Assembly (NCBI GenBank): GCA_021647585.1
Contig: JAKIUK010000002.1
Span: forward strand, 1-64,000
Source: Methylococcaceae bacterium
Lineage (GTDB): Bacteria > Pseudomonadota > Gammaproteobacteria > Methylococcales > Methylomonadaceae
DNA length: 64,000 bases
Direction of reading: 5' to 3'
Shown one piece after another: positions 7,847 through 16,924 of this stretch. Position 1 is the first letter of the stretch; each line of letters opens with the position of its first letter. Under the pieces are notes generated by a model. It ran no database searches. It saw only the letters and a program-made list of their open reading frames with translations, and was not told the DNA's origin. The translations under genes were made by a program, and so were the position numbers.

Positions 7847-8950
7847 TTACGGGCCAATGATTAGGGTAACTGGCGGTTTCGCCACTGTGGGATTCATCTG
7901 CAGGCCTCCGGCATCGCCGGTCCCAGGTAATACCACGGTAATCGATGGCGGTGCTGCTATGGTAGTGTTAAAAGGCAGACCGCCAGCATCACCCGTTCCC
8001 GGTCGAACGATAATCACGTTGGGTGGATTGGCTACAACCAATTGTTTGGGTACCGATGCAGGGTTGAGCGGATCGCTGCCGACCTGTACTTCGACACCAT
8101 CTGGCCAGCCGTCACCGTCGGTGTCCGGGTTGCTGGGATTGGTGCCTAGTGCAATCTCATTGGCATTACTCAAGCCATCAAGATCCAGATCGCCGCCTCC
8201 GGCCACGACTTGTACGGTATTGCCGGTACCGGCAACAGCAGAGGAGCTGCCAGCCAGGTTATTGGCAACCAGCACAAAAGAGGTGCCCACGACCGTCGCA
8301 TCGGCGATAACCGAAAGGCTGGCACCCGCACCACCTGGGTTGACATTAAAATTGATGATCGGTAGAGTCGGCAACGCCGGTTGAAATTTAAAACCGGTGC
8401 CGGTCAGGTTTACACCCTGCACTTGTAGCGTAACAGTTGAACCCACCAGCATGACATTGGGGCTGATAGATGTAATCAGCGGTTGCCCGATGACGGTAAA
8501 AGGGGCGGTCGAAAACGCTGATTGCGTACCGACCGTTATGCCTATGGGCCCTGTAGTGGCTCCAATAGGCACGGTCACATTGAGCTTTTTAGGGCTGGCA
8601 CTGTTCACTTGTGCCGACGCTCCATTGAAGGTGACTGTATTATCCCCTGGCAATGTACCGAATCCCTGGCCCTGAATGTCTACATTAATACCTTCTGGTC
8701 CCAATGTCGGGGTAAAGCCAAATATAGCTAGCCCATTAACCAGAGTACGCTTGACCTCCAGCATATTACCGACTTCATCATAGATATATTCGATCATCAC
8801 GCCGCTGGAATCAATGGCTTTCACCAACTGCCCCCGGCTGTCATAGATATACTGATAGTCCGTAGGCTGGGCTTGCGATGAGTTAACCAAGGCCAAAGCC
8901 AGTACCAAAATAGTGAGCAAGCTAAGGCTGTTTGTTTTTAGTTTATACAT
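7847..8950 (-). CDS. Exported small YD-repeat / IPT-TIG / thrombospondin-3 protein
   Basis: This 367-residue protein opens with a signal peptide (MYKLKTNSLSLLTILVLALA, cleavage near SSQAQ). It then carries two YD units (YQYIYDSRGQLVKAIDSSG and EYIYDEVGNMLEVKR) and two IPT/TIG immunoglobulin-like domains (from FGFTPTLGPEGINVDIQGQG and from ITSISPNVMLVGSTVTLQVQ). A calcium-binding thrombospondin type 3 segment follows around residues 250-300 (DLDLDGLSNANEIALGTNP, DTDGDGWPDGVEV). The C terminus holds a doubled PGTGDAGGL unit. It shares architecture with the giant RHS protein upstream and may be a companion or remnant of a larger YD protein. Its function is unknown; it is probably extracellular. 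Confidence 0.75.
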   Translation of the reverse strand: MYKLKTNSLSLLTILVLALALVNSSQAQPTDYQYIYDSRGQLVKAIDSSGVMIEYIYDEVGNMLEVKRTLVNGLAIFGFTPTLGPEGINVDIQGQGFGTLPGDNTVTFNGASAQVNSASPKKLNVTVPIGATTGPIGITVGTQSAFSTAPFTVIGQPLITSISPNVMLVGSTVTLQVQGVNLTGTGFKFQPALPTLPIINFNVNPGGAGASLSVIADATVVGTSFVLVANNLAGSSSAVAGTGNTVQVVAGGGDLDLDGLSNANEIALGTNPSNPDTDGDGWPDGVEVQVGSDPLNPASVPKQLVVANPPNVIIVRPGTGDAGGLPFNTTIAAPPSITVVLPGTGDAGGLQMNPTVAKPPVTLIIGP

Positions 8951-9006
8951 GGTAACTGCCTTCGGTTATTTGAAATCTTATTATTTATTGTTATTGTTAG
9001 GGTTTT

Positions 9007-9035
9007 GGTGGGCATGAAAAGAATGCCCACCCTAC
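9007..9035. repeat. REP hairpin, left of the transposase
   Basis: The arms GGTGGGCAT (9007-9015) and ATGCCCACC (9023-9031) are perfect 9-bp complements, followed by CTAC. The transposase stop codon lies inside this hairpin. Confidence 0.85.
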
Positions 9036-9577
9036 TTACCCACATGACATTCATTATTTGGGGTTGATATTCCCCAATCGGCCGGATAGAGGCCTTGTTT
9101 AACATAACGATGAAAGGTGGAATAGGGCCAATCGCTCACCGTGTTTACCAGTCCGTGTTTAACCGGGTTGTAATGAATATAATGGACATGGTTCTGGTAG
9201 TCGTTATTATCACGGATTTGATGCTCCCAAAAACGCCGTTGCCAAATCGTGCCTTCTCGGTGTTTTTGTTTTGAAGCATTAACCCATTCCGGTTTGTGCA
9301 GTTTATGTTTTGCCAAAGTGGTAAAGCGTTTTTTGATGCCGTTCCAGCGCACCGAAAAATTGTTGTCATGTTCCGGTAAAGTCCAAATGCAGTGCAAATG
9401 ATCCGGCAGCAACACCCAAGCATCAATGGTAAACGGATGGCGTTTTCGGGTTTTCAACACCGCATCACGCAGCCAGACAAGACAGTCGTCATCGGTTAAT
9501 ATATTGCGTCGCCGAAAGGTCACCACGGTAAAGAAATAGGAGGCCCCCGGCATATTGGCACGGCGATAATTCGACAT
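9032..9577 (-). CDS. REP-associated tyrosine transposase (Y1_Tnp, RAYT)
   Basis: This 181-residue protein is typical in length for RAYTs. The N terminus YRRANMPGASYFFTVVTFRR is the family opening. The HUH metal-binding motif appears as DHLHCIW near residue 60, and the nucleophile Tyr region is DYQNHVHYIHYNPVKHG near residue 132. These enzymes cut and join single-stranded DNA at REP hairpins, and matching hairpins flank the gene on both sides. All key residues appear intact, so it may be active. It interrupts the run of YD/TIG genes but carries its own leader. Confidence 0.93.
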   Translation of the reverse strand: MSNYRRANMPGASYFFTVVTFRRRNILTDDDCLVWLRDAVLKTRKRHPFTIDAWVLLPDHLHCIWTLPEHDNNFSVRWNGIKKRFTTLAKHKLHKPEWVNASKQKHREGTIWQRRFWEHQIRDNNDYQNHVHYIHYNPVKHGLVNTVSDWPYSTFHRYVKQGLYPADWGISTPNNECHVGK

Positions 9578-9610
9578 ATCAATGCACGTTTATTTATGGC
9601 TGGGAATCAT

Positions 9611-9644
9611 GTAGGGTGGGCAGGTTTTTTTGCCCACCGTTTTG
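9611..9644. repeat. REP hairpin, right of the transposase
   Basis: The arms GGTGGGCA (9615-9622) and TGCCCACC (9631-9638) are perfect, with a T-rich loop and a GTAGGG edge. This orientation is inverted relative to the copy at 9007-9035. Confidence 0.85.
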
Positions 9645-9714
9645 GTTGTTTGGTTTCGTCATTGTTTTTCAGTTTTGGTTTTTGTTATGTTTTGTTTGTG
9701 TTAATTCGTGAGTT

Positions 9715-9745
9715 TTGGTGTGAATGAAAAGAATGCCCATCCAAC
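9715..9745. repeat. Degenerate REP half
   Basis: It matches the 9007 copy in GGTG...AATGAAAAGAATGCCCA.CC, but the left arm is mutated (TGTGAAT in place of TGGGCAT), so the hairpin is weakened. It lies just past the stop of the giant RHS gene. Confidence 0.65.
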
Positions 9746-9755
9746 CTGGCTCATT

Positions 9756-12700
9756 TTATTCACACCTATTCTTATTTTTCTTTTTATTCTTAATTTTCTT
9801 ACGCAACAGTTCACCCCCCCGCTTTGAAGTTTCAGACTTCAGAACCTCTATAATTGTTTTTGTTGGGTCAGGAACTCCAGTTTGTTCATCAAGCAACCCT
9901 TCAAGAAAATCCGAGGTGATTTCCGGAAGACGTTGGCATGCAACTGGTTTCATCGCGCAGAAAGTCATAACAGAAGAATAAACTTCCGGCCCAGCGGTAA
10001 TTAAAGCAACGGTAGCAACCCCACCGATAGAAATTACAGATGCCACAATTGCACCTTTAACTGCTAGTTCTGTAACAGCCTGGGTTTCCTTAAAAACTTG
10101 GGTTTCTACATATCCAGGCCCAGGGAAAGGAGCTCCAAAGAACCAGCTTAGACCTGTCGGATCAATATATGTTGTGGGTCGATTTGCTACATAACCATAA
10201 AGATTTGCGTTGCCCCCTCTGAGCCCAATAGGATCCTCACTCAAAAACCTCCCAGCTTTCGGATCATAAAACCGCGCCCGGTAATAATAAAGATTCTCTA
10301 CCACCGGCACCCGCCCGGTATACTGAAACAAAAAGTCCTCATTCGGTGCCGTCGTAGTCTCGCCAAACGGCTCATAGCCAAATTGCCGCTTCAGCGCACC
10401 ATTTTCATCCGTCGTGGCTAGAGTACTATTGATCGCATCACCAAACACAAAATCACTTTGCCCGCTGGCATCGATCACTGCCAGGTGCGAGTCGATACTG
10501 CGCCCGGTCAATACAGATGCTTGCCGACCTGCGCTGTCACTGATCTGCACCACATTACTCAGATCGTCTACTAAAAATTCCTGACTAGCGACCACAACTG
10601 CTGTAGGGTCAGTAACCTCTCGCGTTACCAGGTTGCCCAGGGCATCATAAACGAAAAGAGTAACCTTTCCATTCGGAGCGGTAACCGCCTTAAGTCGATT
10701 ACGAGCATCCCAGGTATACAGCGTAGTCCCACCCGGGCCCGTTTCCGACATTCGGTTACCGTTGGCGTCATAGCTGTAAGTAATACCATCTAGACTCAAC
10801 AGGCGGTTGGCACCATCAACAGTGCGTAGCGAAGGTTGGGTAATCAGATTCTGACCCAGCTCGGTATGAAAGTCCGTGCGGTTTCCTGCCGGATCATAGG
10901 TGTAGGTCTGTGCATCCAAAACGGTAGCACCCTGATTATGCTTCAAGGCGGTCAGACGGCTTAACACGTCATAGCTGTAAGCCGAAGTGACACCATTAGA
11001 GCGGTTCTGGCTAATCACCCGGTTAATCGCATCATAGGCAAAATCGATCCCATCCTGAGCCGTGCCCAAGGTGGTCATATTCCCTGCGCTGTCGTAGCTG
11101 TAGTTCACCGCCGCATCGCCTGCCGCCTGACGTGAGATCACCCGGTTCAGGGCATCGTATTGATAGTCGATGGTGCCGGTTGGGCTGATGGTTTGTAATA
11201 ACCGTCCGGATATATCATAGGATAATGCCGTAATACCCCCTTCCGAATCATCAATTTCGATCAGGCGGCCTGCTGCATCATAGCTTCGGCGTACCGTGGC
11301 ACCATCGGCATAGGTTTCGCTGATGAGACGATCCACTTCATCGTAGCTGAAGCTGCTAATCTGACCCTTGCGGTCAGTATGCTGGGTCAGGTTGCCATTG
11401 AAATCATAAGCGAACGTTTCCACCTGCCCCAGTGGATCGGTACGTGAAATAACGCGGTTCATGCTGTCATAGGCAAATCTTGTCGTCTGAGCTTTTGCGT
11501 CGGTCAGGCTGGTCAGGTTGCCCACCGCATCATAAGTCATTCGTGTGACACCACCACTGGGATCGGTGGTACTGATGATACGGTTAAGTTTATCGTATGC
11601 TATACGGCTAATCTGTCCATTGGCATCAGTCGTCTGAATCAACCGGGAGACAGGATCATAGAGAAAACTGGTAACTTGCCCCAAAGAATCGGTGACTTTG
11701 CTGAGATTACCCGCCGCATCATATTCCAGTAAGGTACTTTGACCTAATGCATCGGTGATAGTGCTTACCTGACCAAAACTATTGTAGGTTAATGTCGTTA
11801 CGTTACCCTTGGGATCAGTCACGTTCAACAGATTGCCATTGACGTCATAATTAAATTGAGTCACATTACCGAGAGCATCTGTAGTCGTGGCTACCTTATT
11901 GAAAGCCGGTTCGTAAGTGAAGCTTGTAGTATCTCCAACTCCCCTGTCAGTTCTAATCTCTTTTCGGGTCAACTGATTGCCATTGGCATCATAGGTTTGC
12001 CGAATAAAACCCTCGGCAGGATTACCACAGGCAACACAAACCCCGTTGCCCCTGACGGATATGACTTGCTGGCTGCTCGGGTCACGTTCGAAAACGCGCT
12101 TGCGTCCAAGGAAGTCGGTGGCATCGAGTAAAAAGCCCTGGGGATCGAAACGATAGCTGGTGACATGATTCATAGCATCGGTCAATGTGTTTCTTATCAC
12201 AGGACTAAGCGGTGTAAAGATATTAGCTAAAGTATAATCAAACAGCAAGCGACCACCGTCGGGCATTCTTTGCTCAATGACCCGTTCGTTACTGTCATAG
12301 ATATTCTCCTCTGTAATCACGCCGCGCGCATCCGTGGCTCTCACTACACTAACTGCCTGGTTAAGCATTATTGGGTTAGCCTTATATTCATATCGGGAGA
12401 TATTACCATCAGGATCAGTCACAGTTTCAACTGCGCCCAATAAGTTATAGGTATATTGAACCGTCCGGCCGATCGGGTCGGTTACGGTGGTAACGCGGTT
12501 AGCCGTATCATAGGCCAGACGCAGCTTTCTGCCCACCGGATCGGTAATTTCGATCAGCCGTGAGGCGTTATCGTAGCTTAGATTGGTCTGATTGCCATTA
12601 AGATCCGTACTTGAGAGAAACTGGCCGGTACTGCTGAAATGGAAGACTGTTTTGTCTTTCCAGACTATATCAACAGTCGTGTCCCGATTATAACGAGCGA

Positions 12701-15700
12701 TCACGCCTTGATCCGCAGGTGCCGCTCCAATCATGGGAATGTCTATACTATCTCGGAAAACAGTCGCGCTTCCAGCCGGATTAGGAAGGAGAAACAAATC
12801 AGCTGATGGATGGTCGTAGCCAAAACTGAATACGATTGGGGTATTACTATCCGGCGTTCTAAGAGCCAGATTAAGATTACTGAAATCGCAGGGGATTGCT
12901 GCTCCGCCAGGTGTTCGAGAACATATCCTTAAAATATCCCTCCTCGTCGTAATAGTCAAGTTTGTTGAGTAACTGTAGTTATCTCTGGTACTGCGGCCAA
13001 AACGACCTAATGCGGTCGAAAAATTGTTATAATTTCTCTGAATACCGATCACGCCGCGAGGCCCCTTTATCTGGATATCGATATTACTCATCGAATTCAT
13101 GCAGCTAGATAACTGAATCGGCCGATCTGTTCCAGTGCAAAGCTTATCTCTCGGTTCTTCTGGTGGCTCGGTGGGTGTCTGGTTTTGCTGCCCGCCCCAA
13201 TCAAAATTCACAATCCCATAACGTTGGCCAGTGAACGGGTCGATATCGGGTACCACCTGAGTGCCATTCAAAGATACCGTACCCGTACCGTATTTCAGCA
13301 TAACCCCTTTGGTCGGGTCCAGACTGATCAATGGCATGGTGGTGCCAGGTGCTGTTCCCATAATATTTGGATAACTGATCGCTACCGGCTGGCTGGCTTT
13401 GGTGTCGGATGGCTGGAAGGATACGAAGAAGGGCTCGATAAAATTGGGATCCTGCGGCATCGCATCCGGGAGCCGGTCTACCGGAATCTGGGTGGCATTC
13501 ATCGGAAACGGATTGGGCTGAGTACCATCCGGCATGGTTAGTACAGTACCTGCATAAACGGTGATTTCCAGGTTGGGAATAGTCTGGAAGCTGAAGCTTT
13601 GATCGGTCGCCGCGTTTTGCTGAATCATTACGGTTTCCGCATTATCAATGCGCGGCAGATTGATCAATACCGGGGATTCGGTCACCTGGTTCGGGACAAT
13701 ATTATAAGACAGGAAGACACTGGCGTATTGACCCGGTAAGGTAGCCGTCAAACCGTCGTAGCGAATCAACTGGCCGCCGGTACACGCGGCAGGAAGATTG
13801 GTAAACATAAAATTACCCGCTGCATCGGCAACGGTCTGCCCTGTGCAGCCGGTTGCATTGCCATTGCCGTCCTGACCCAGCAAAGTCACGGTCACGCCTG
13901 GCAAAGGTGTCTGTTGCGCATCGTTGATGACGGTACGACCGAGGAAAGAAGTGGTGACAGGAACAACATCCACATTCAAAGCAACCGTATCAGCCTGGTT
14001 GATACCCTGAACTGTGGCGCTAACAGAAACATTGAAATTTACCAGACCCAATGGTTGTGCAGGATCTGCGATCAAAGTGAGCAACGCCTGCTCACCTGCG
14101 GTAATCTGCTGGGGATTTAAACTGGCAGTGATGCCGAGCGGCAATCCTGTTACGTTAAGAACGGCCAATTGACTGAACTTGTTTAAGCTGCTGAGTCTCA
14201 GGCTGTAAGTTGTGGTTTTACCCTGAATCAACTGACTTGTCGCTGGTGCTGCCTGCAAGCTAAATGTTGATACTGGAGTGACTGTAAACGGTTGCTGTGT
14301 TGCGACACTTTGTTTCCCTACAGTGACAGTAAATGACCCGGTAGTCGCACCTGGAGGCACTGTAAATGTTAATTGGGTATTGCTAAAACCACTACTCGGG
14401 GCTTTAATAGTACCACCGCCGCGATTTGCCATGGTTACGACAGGATTAGACCCGGCAACCGGTGCAAAATTGGATCCTGTCAGCGTGACCAAGGTTCCAA
14501 TGCTACCTGAAGGCGGTGAGAATGATGCTATCACCGGTGGTGGTATAACGGCAAACGAAGCCACGATATTAAAGGCTTGCGTAGTGCTGCCTCCGCGCGC
14601 ATCGGTGACTTGCACAACGATGGCTTCATTACCGGCCAGGGATGGCGTCCAGTTTATTTGCCCGGTTAATGAATCAATTGACATACCGGCAGGAAATGTA
14701 GTTAAGGCATAACTTAAGGCATCACCATCCGCATCGGTTGCTATTACGGTATATTGATAAGGCTGACCGACCGTTGCGATTAAGATGGGATTGGACGTAA
14801 TGACAGGTAGACTATTCGCATTAGCTGTAATCATTACGGTTGCTGGCGCACTATCCAGTATTCCGTCATTGACAATTAATTGGGCAATGTAATCACCCAC
14901 CAGATCGGAACTAAAAGATGGATTAAAAATAGTTGGATCAGATAATGCAGACAGACTGCCCGTTGGCCGGGTGGTTAATGCCCAATTAAAGACCAGGGTA
15001 TCTCCATCCGCGTCAGAAGAAGCGCTACCATCCAAGGTTACTGTATCGCCTGCAATTATCGTTGCTGGAACGCCTGCATCAGCCACCGGTCTTGAGTTTT
15101 GGGTCGTTAGGGTGACGTTAACGGGTGAACTATTGATAGTGCCATCATTGACGATTAATTGCACGATGTACATGCCCGGCAAATCCACTGTAAAACTCGG
15201 ATTTGCCGTATTCTGTCCAGTTAAACTGGCTATACTTCCTGTTGGTTTGGAACTCATTGACCAGCTGTAAGTCAGTGGATCTCCATCCGCATCGTTTGAC
15301 TGGCTGCCATCTAGCAATACGGTTTGATTCAACAATACTGTTTGTCCGGTGCCTGGGTTTGCGATCGGCGGTGAATTTTTTGTTACAATGGATACGGTAC
15401 TTGCTGTGCTATCCAGCAGTCCATCATTGACCATAAGTTGAGCAAGATAAGTTCCCGGTATATCGATAACAAAAGTTGGATTAACGGCTGTTATTGGGGA
15501 AAGAATGGCAGTACTTCCGGTTGGTAATGTTGTCAGCGACCAGGCAAAGCTGAGTGGGTCGCCATCAACATCACTGGAACCACTACCATCAAGCTGTACC
15601 TGATCACCAACAAATACGGTTTGTTTAGGGCCTGCATTTGCCACTGGTGGGGAGTTTTTAGTGGTAATCGTGGTAAAAACGGCTGCGCTGTCTATTTTTC

Positions 15701-16667
15701 CATCGTTGACTATCAGCCGGGCAACATAATCACCGGGTTTATCAATAGTAAATGTTGGCATTGCTATGGATGGGTCTGATAGTACTGCCAGACTTCCTGC
15801 TGGTATGGATGTTAATAACCAGCTATAGTTAATTAAATCCCCATCCACATCGTTTGAAGCACTACCATCCAATGTGACTTGTTGGCCTACCAGCACCGTT
15901 TGATCTGGACCGGCAATGGCAACAGGTGCTGAATTAGCGGTTGTGACCAGTATATGATCAGGATTGCTATTCAATACACCATCATTGACTATCAAACTAA
16001 AATCATAAGTTCCTGCTTTGTCTATCAGTACCAGTGGGTTGATGAGCGTGACATCTGATAGTGCAGCAGTACTACCCGGTGGTAAGTTGAAAATAGACCA
16101 TTGATAACTGATCGGATTGCCTTCTGGATCGGTTGAAGCACTGGCATCAAGTTGCACATTTGATCCTAATGGCACTGTTTGATCAGGACCCGCATTAGCC
16201 AGCGGTTTTCGGTTGGCTGGCGGGGAAATCGTTTCGTCGATTAGTTGTACAATCAAGGCAAGAAGTTTATTTGCTCTGTCATGTAAGGGCTGAGCTATAG
16301 TAGACAAAAGACATTGAGAATCTGTATCAACTTCACAAACCCTATCAATCACTTTGTCTCGGTAATCTTGTAATGCTTCTTTAGCTTCGGTAAATCGATA
16401 GAGAGCTAACGGCGAGTCATTCTCTGATAATGCAATTTCTCCTTTTTGGATTTCTTGATGGGATTTTGTTAAGGCTTCTTTCAGGTCGTCGATATTAATT
16501 GATGAGATAGTTGCAATGGTGTCTGATAAAAGCGCATTGATACGGCTTTTAATCTGTAAAGTGAGGGCTGAAGGTTCATTTGCCAACACATTAATGGCTA
16601 ACATTATGAATAAAATTGAAAACAAGTATTTTTGTTTGTTTATGCATTTTTTTTCAAAAAAACTCAT
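9756..16667 (-). CDS. Giant exported PKD/TIG/YD-repeat (RHS-family) protein
   Basis: This protein has 2303 residues from the ATG at 16667, chosen because AAGGAG lies six bases upstream; an ATG at 16688 has no such site. Order of parts: a signal peptide (~1-30, ending INVLANE); a helical stretch to ~150; five PKD/REJ-like repeats of ~95 residues (~154-640), each opening like VANAGPKQTVFVGDQVQLDG; a cadherin/He_PIG-like domain; an IPT/TIG domain (IASFSPPSGSIGTLVTLTGS); a carboxypeptidase-regulatory-like domain; an RHS entry segment (SCMNSMSNIDIQIKGPRGV); then about two dozen YD repeats such as FAYDSMNRVISRTDPLGQVE; the RHS core end YYYRARFYDPKAGRFLSEDP; and a ~130-residue tip with a hydrophobic centre and a basic KNKKKNKNRCE end. 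RHS cores form hollow shells that carry a variable C-terminal cargo. No immunity-like gene follows. GC is higher than in flanking DNA. Confidence 0.9.
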   Translation of the reverse strand: MSFFEKKCINKQKYLFSILFIMLAINVLANEPSALTLQIKSRINALLSDTIATISSINIDDLKEALTKSHQEIQKGEIALSENDSPLALYRFTEAKEALQDYRDKVIDRVCEVDTDSQCLLSTIAQPLHDRANKLLALIVQLIDETISPPANRKPLANAGPDQTVPLGSNVQLDASASTDPEGNPISYQWSIFNLPPGSTAALSDVTLINPLVLIDKAGTYDFSLIVNDGVLNSNPDHILVTTANSAPVAIAGPDQTVLVGQQVTLDGSASNDVDGDLINYSWLLTSIPAGSLAVLSDPSIAMPTFTIDKPGDYVARLIVNDGKIDSAAVFTTITTKNSPPVANAGPKQTVFVGDQVQLDGSGSSDVDGDPLSFAWSLTTLPTGSTAILSPITAVNPTFVIDIPGTYLAQLMVNDGLLDSTASTVSIVTKNSPPIANPGTGQTVLLNQTVLLDGSQSNDADGDPLTYSWSMSSKPTGSIASLTGQNTANPSFTVDLPGMYIVQLIVNDGTINSSPVNVTLTTQNSRPVADAGVPATIIAGDTVTLDGSASSDADGDTLVFNWALTTRPTGSLSALSDPTIFNPSFSSDLVGDYIAQLIVNDGILDSAPATVMITANANSLPVITSNPILIATVGQPYQYTVIATDADGDALSYALTTFPAGMSIDSLTGQINWTPSLAGNEAIVVQVTDARGGSTTQAFNIVASFAVIPPPVIASFSPPSGSIGTLVTLTGSNFAPVAGSNPVVTMANRGGGTIKAPSSGFSNTQLTFTVPPGATTGSFTVTVGKQSVATQQPFTVTPVSTFSLQAAPATSQLIQGKTTTYSLRLSSLNKFSQLAVLNVTGLPLGITASLNPQQITAGEQALLTLIADPAQPLGLVNFNVSVSATVQGINQADTVALNVDVVPVTTSFLGRTVINDAQQTPLPGVTVTLLGQDGNGNATGCTGQTVADAAGNFMFTNLPAACTGGQLIRYDGLTATLPGQYASVFLSYNIVPNQVTESPVLINLPRIDNAETVMIQQNAATDQSFSFQTIPNLEITVYAGTVLTMPDGTQPNPFPMNATQIPVDRLPDAMPQDPNFIEPFFVSFQPSDTKASQPVAISYPNIMGTAPGTTMPLISLDPTKGVMLKYGTGTVSLNGTQVVPDIDPFTGQRYGIVNFDWGGQQNQTPTEPPEEPRDKLCTGTDRPIQLSSCMNSMSNIDIQIKGPRGVIGIQRNYNNFSTALGRFGRSTRDNYSYSTNLTITTRRDILRICSRTPGGAAIPCDFSNLNLALRTPDSNTPIVFSFGYDHPSADLFLLPNPAGSATVFRDSIDIPMIGAAPADQGVIARYNRDTTVDIVWKDKTVFHFSSTGQFLSSTDLNGNQTNLSYDNASRLIEITDPVGRKLRLAYDTANRVTTVTDPIGRTVQYTYNLLGAVETVTDPDGNISRYEYKANPIMLNQAVSVVRATDARGVITEENIYDSNERVIEQRMPDGGRLLFDYTLANIFTPLSPVIRNTLTDAMNHVTSYRFDPQGFLLDATDFLGRKRVFERDPSSQQVISVRGNGVCVACGNPAEGFIRQTYDANGNQLTRKEIRTDRGVGDTTSFTYEPAFNKVATTTDALGNVTQFNYDVNGNLLNVTDPKGNVTTLTYNSFGQVSTITDALGQSTLLEYDAAGNLSKVTDSLGQVTSFLYDPVSRLIQTTDANGQISRIAYDKLNRIISTTDPSGGVTRMTYDAVGNLTSLTDAKAQTTRFAYDSMNRVISRTDPLGQVETFAYDFNGNLTQHTDRKGQISSFSYDEVDRLISETYADGATVRRSYDAAGRLIEIDDSEGGITALSYDISGRLLQTISPTGTIDYQYDALNRVISRQAAGDAAVNYSYDSAGNMTTLGTAQDGIDFAYDAINRVISQNRSNGVTSAYSYDVLSRLTALKHNQGATVLDAQTYTYDPAGNRTDFHTELGQNLITQPSLRTVDGANRLLSLDGITYSYDANGNRMSETGPGGTTLYTWDARNRLKAVTAPNGKVTLFVYDALGNLVTREVTDPTAVVVASQEFLVDDLSNVVQISDSAGRQASVLTGRSIDSHLAVIDASGQSDFVFGDAINSTLATTDENGALKRQFGYEPFGETTTAPNEDFLFQYTGRVPVVENLYYYRARFYDPKAGRFLSEDPIGLRGGNANLYGYVANRPTTYIDPTGLSWFFGAPFPGPGYVETQVFKETQAVTELAVKGAIVASVISIGGVATVALITAGPEVYSSVMTFCAMKPVACQRLPEITSDFLEGLLDEQTGVPDPTKTIIEVLKSETSKRGGELLRKKIKNKKKNKNRCE

Positions 16668-16924
16668 AGTATTCTCCTTGTTACTCATCTTTAATTATTT
16701 TTATTTTAGATTTATTCAATCATAGGAATAGAATTATAGAAATAGTGCAATTGCATCATTTTGTTAAAATTAGGAGCCAGTCAAACGGATAATATCAGTT
16801 ATATTATTAGTTACTAAGACTATATGCTACTGTTTATTAAGTACATTTAATTAACCAACTTGGATTTACAAATATTATGTGTTAGGGTGTAATTAAAGAT
16901 CATTCATCGCCTAAATAGAGCCAA

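Larger units (their letters stand above)
9007..9644. mobile_element. REP/RAYT unit: REP-flanked single-domain transposase
   Basis: A Y1-type transposase gene (9032-9577) is bracketed by oppositely arranged hairpins that share GGTGGGCA...TGCCCACC and a GTAGGG edge. This is the usual arrangement in which RAYT proteins are kept beside the REP sequences they process. It sits inside the surface-protein gene cluster. Confidence 0.8.

Noticed and set aside
7818..8384. 188-codon plus-strand frame opposite the TIG protein gene
   Set aside because: Antisense shadow of a well-supported gene with recognisable domains.
10380..12600. Regular repeated pattern considered as CRISPR or tandem DNA repeat
   Set aside because: The periodicity is that of coding YD repeats (~60 bases, diverged), without identical repeats or spacers.
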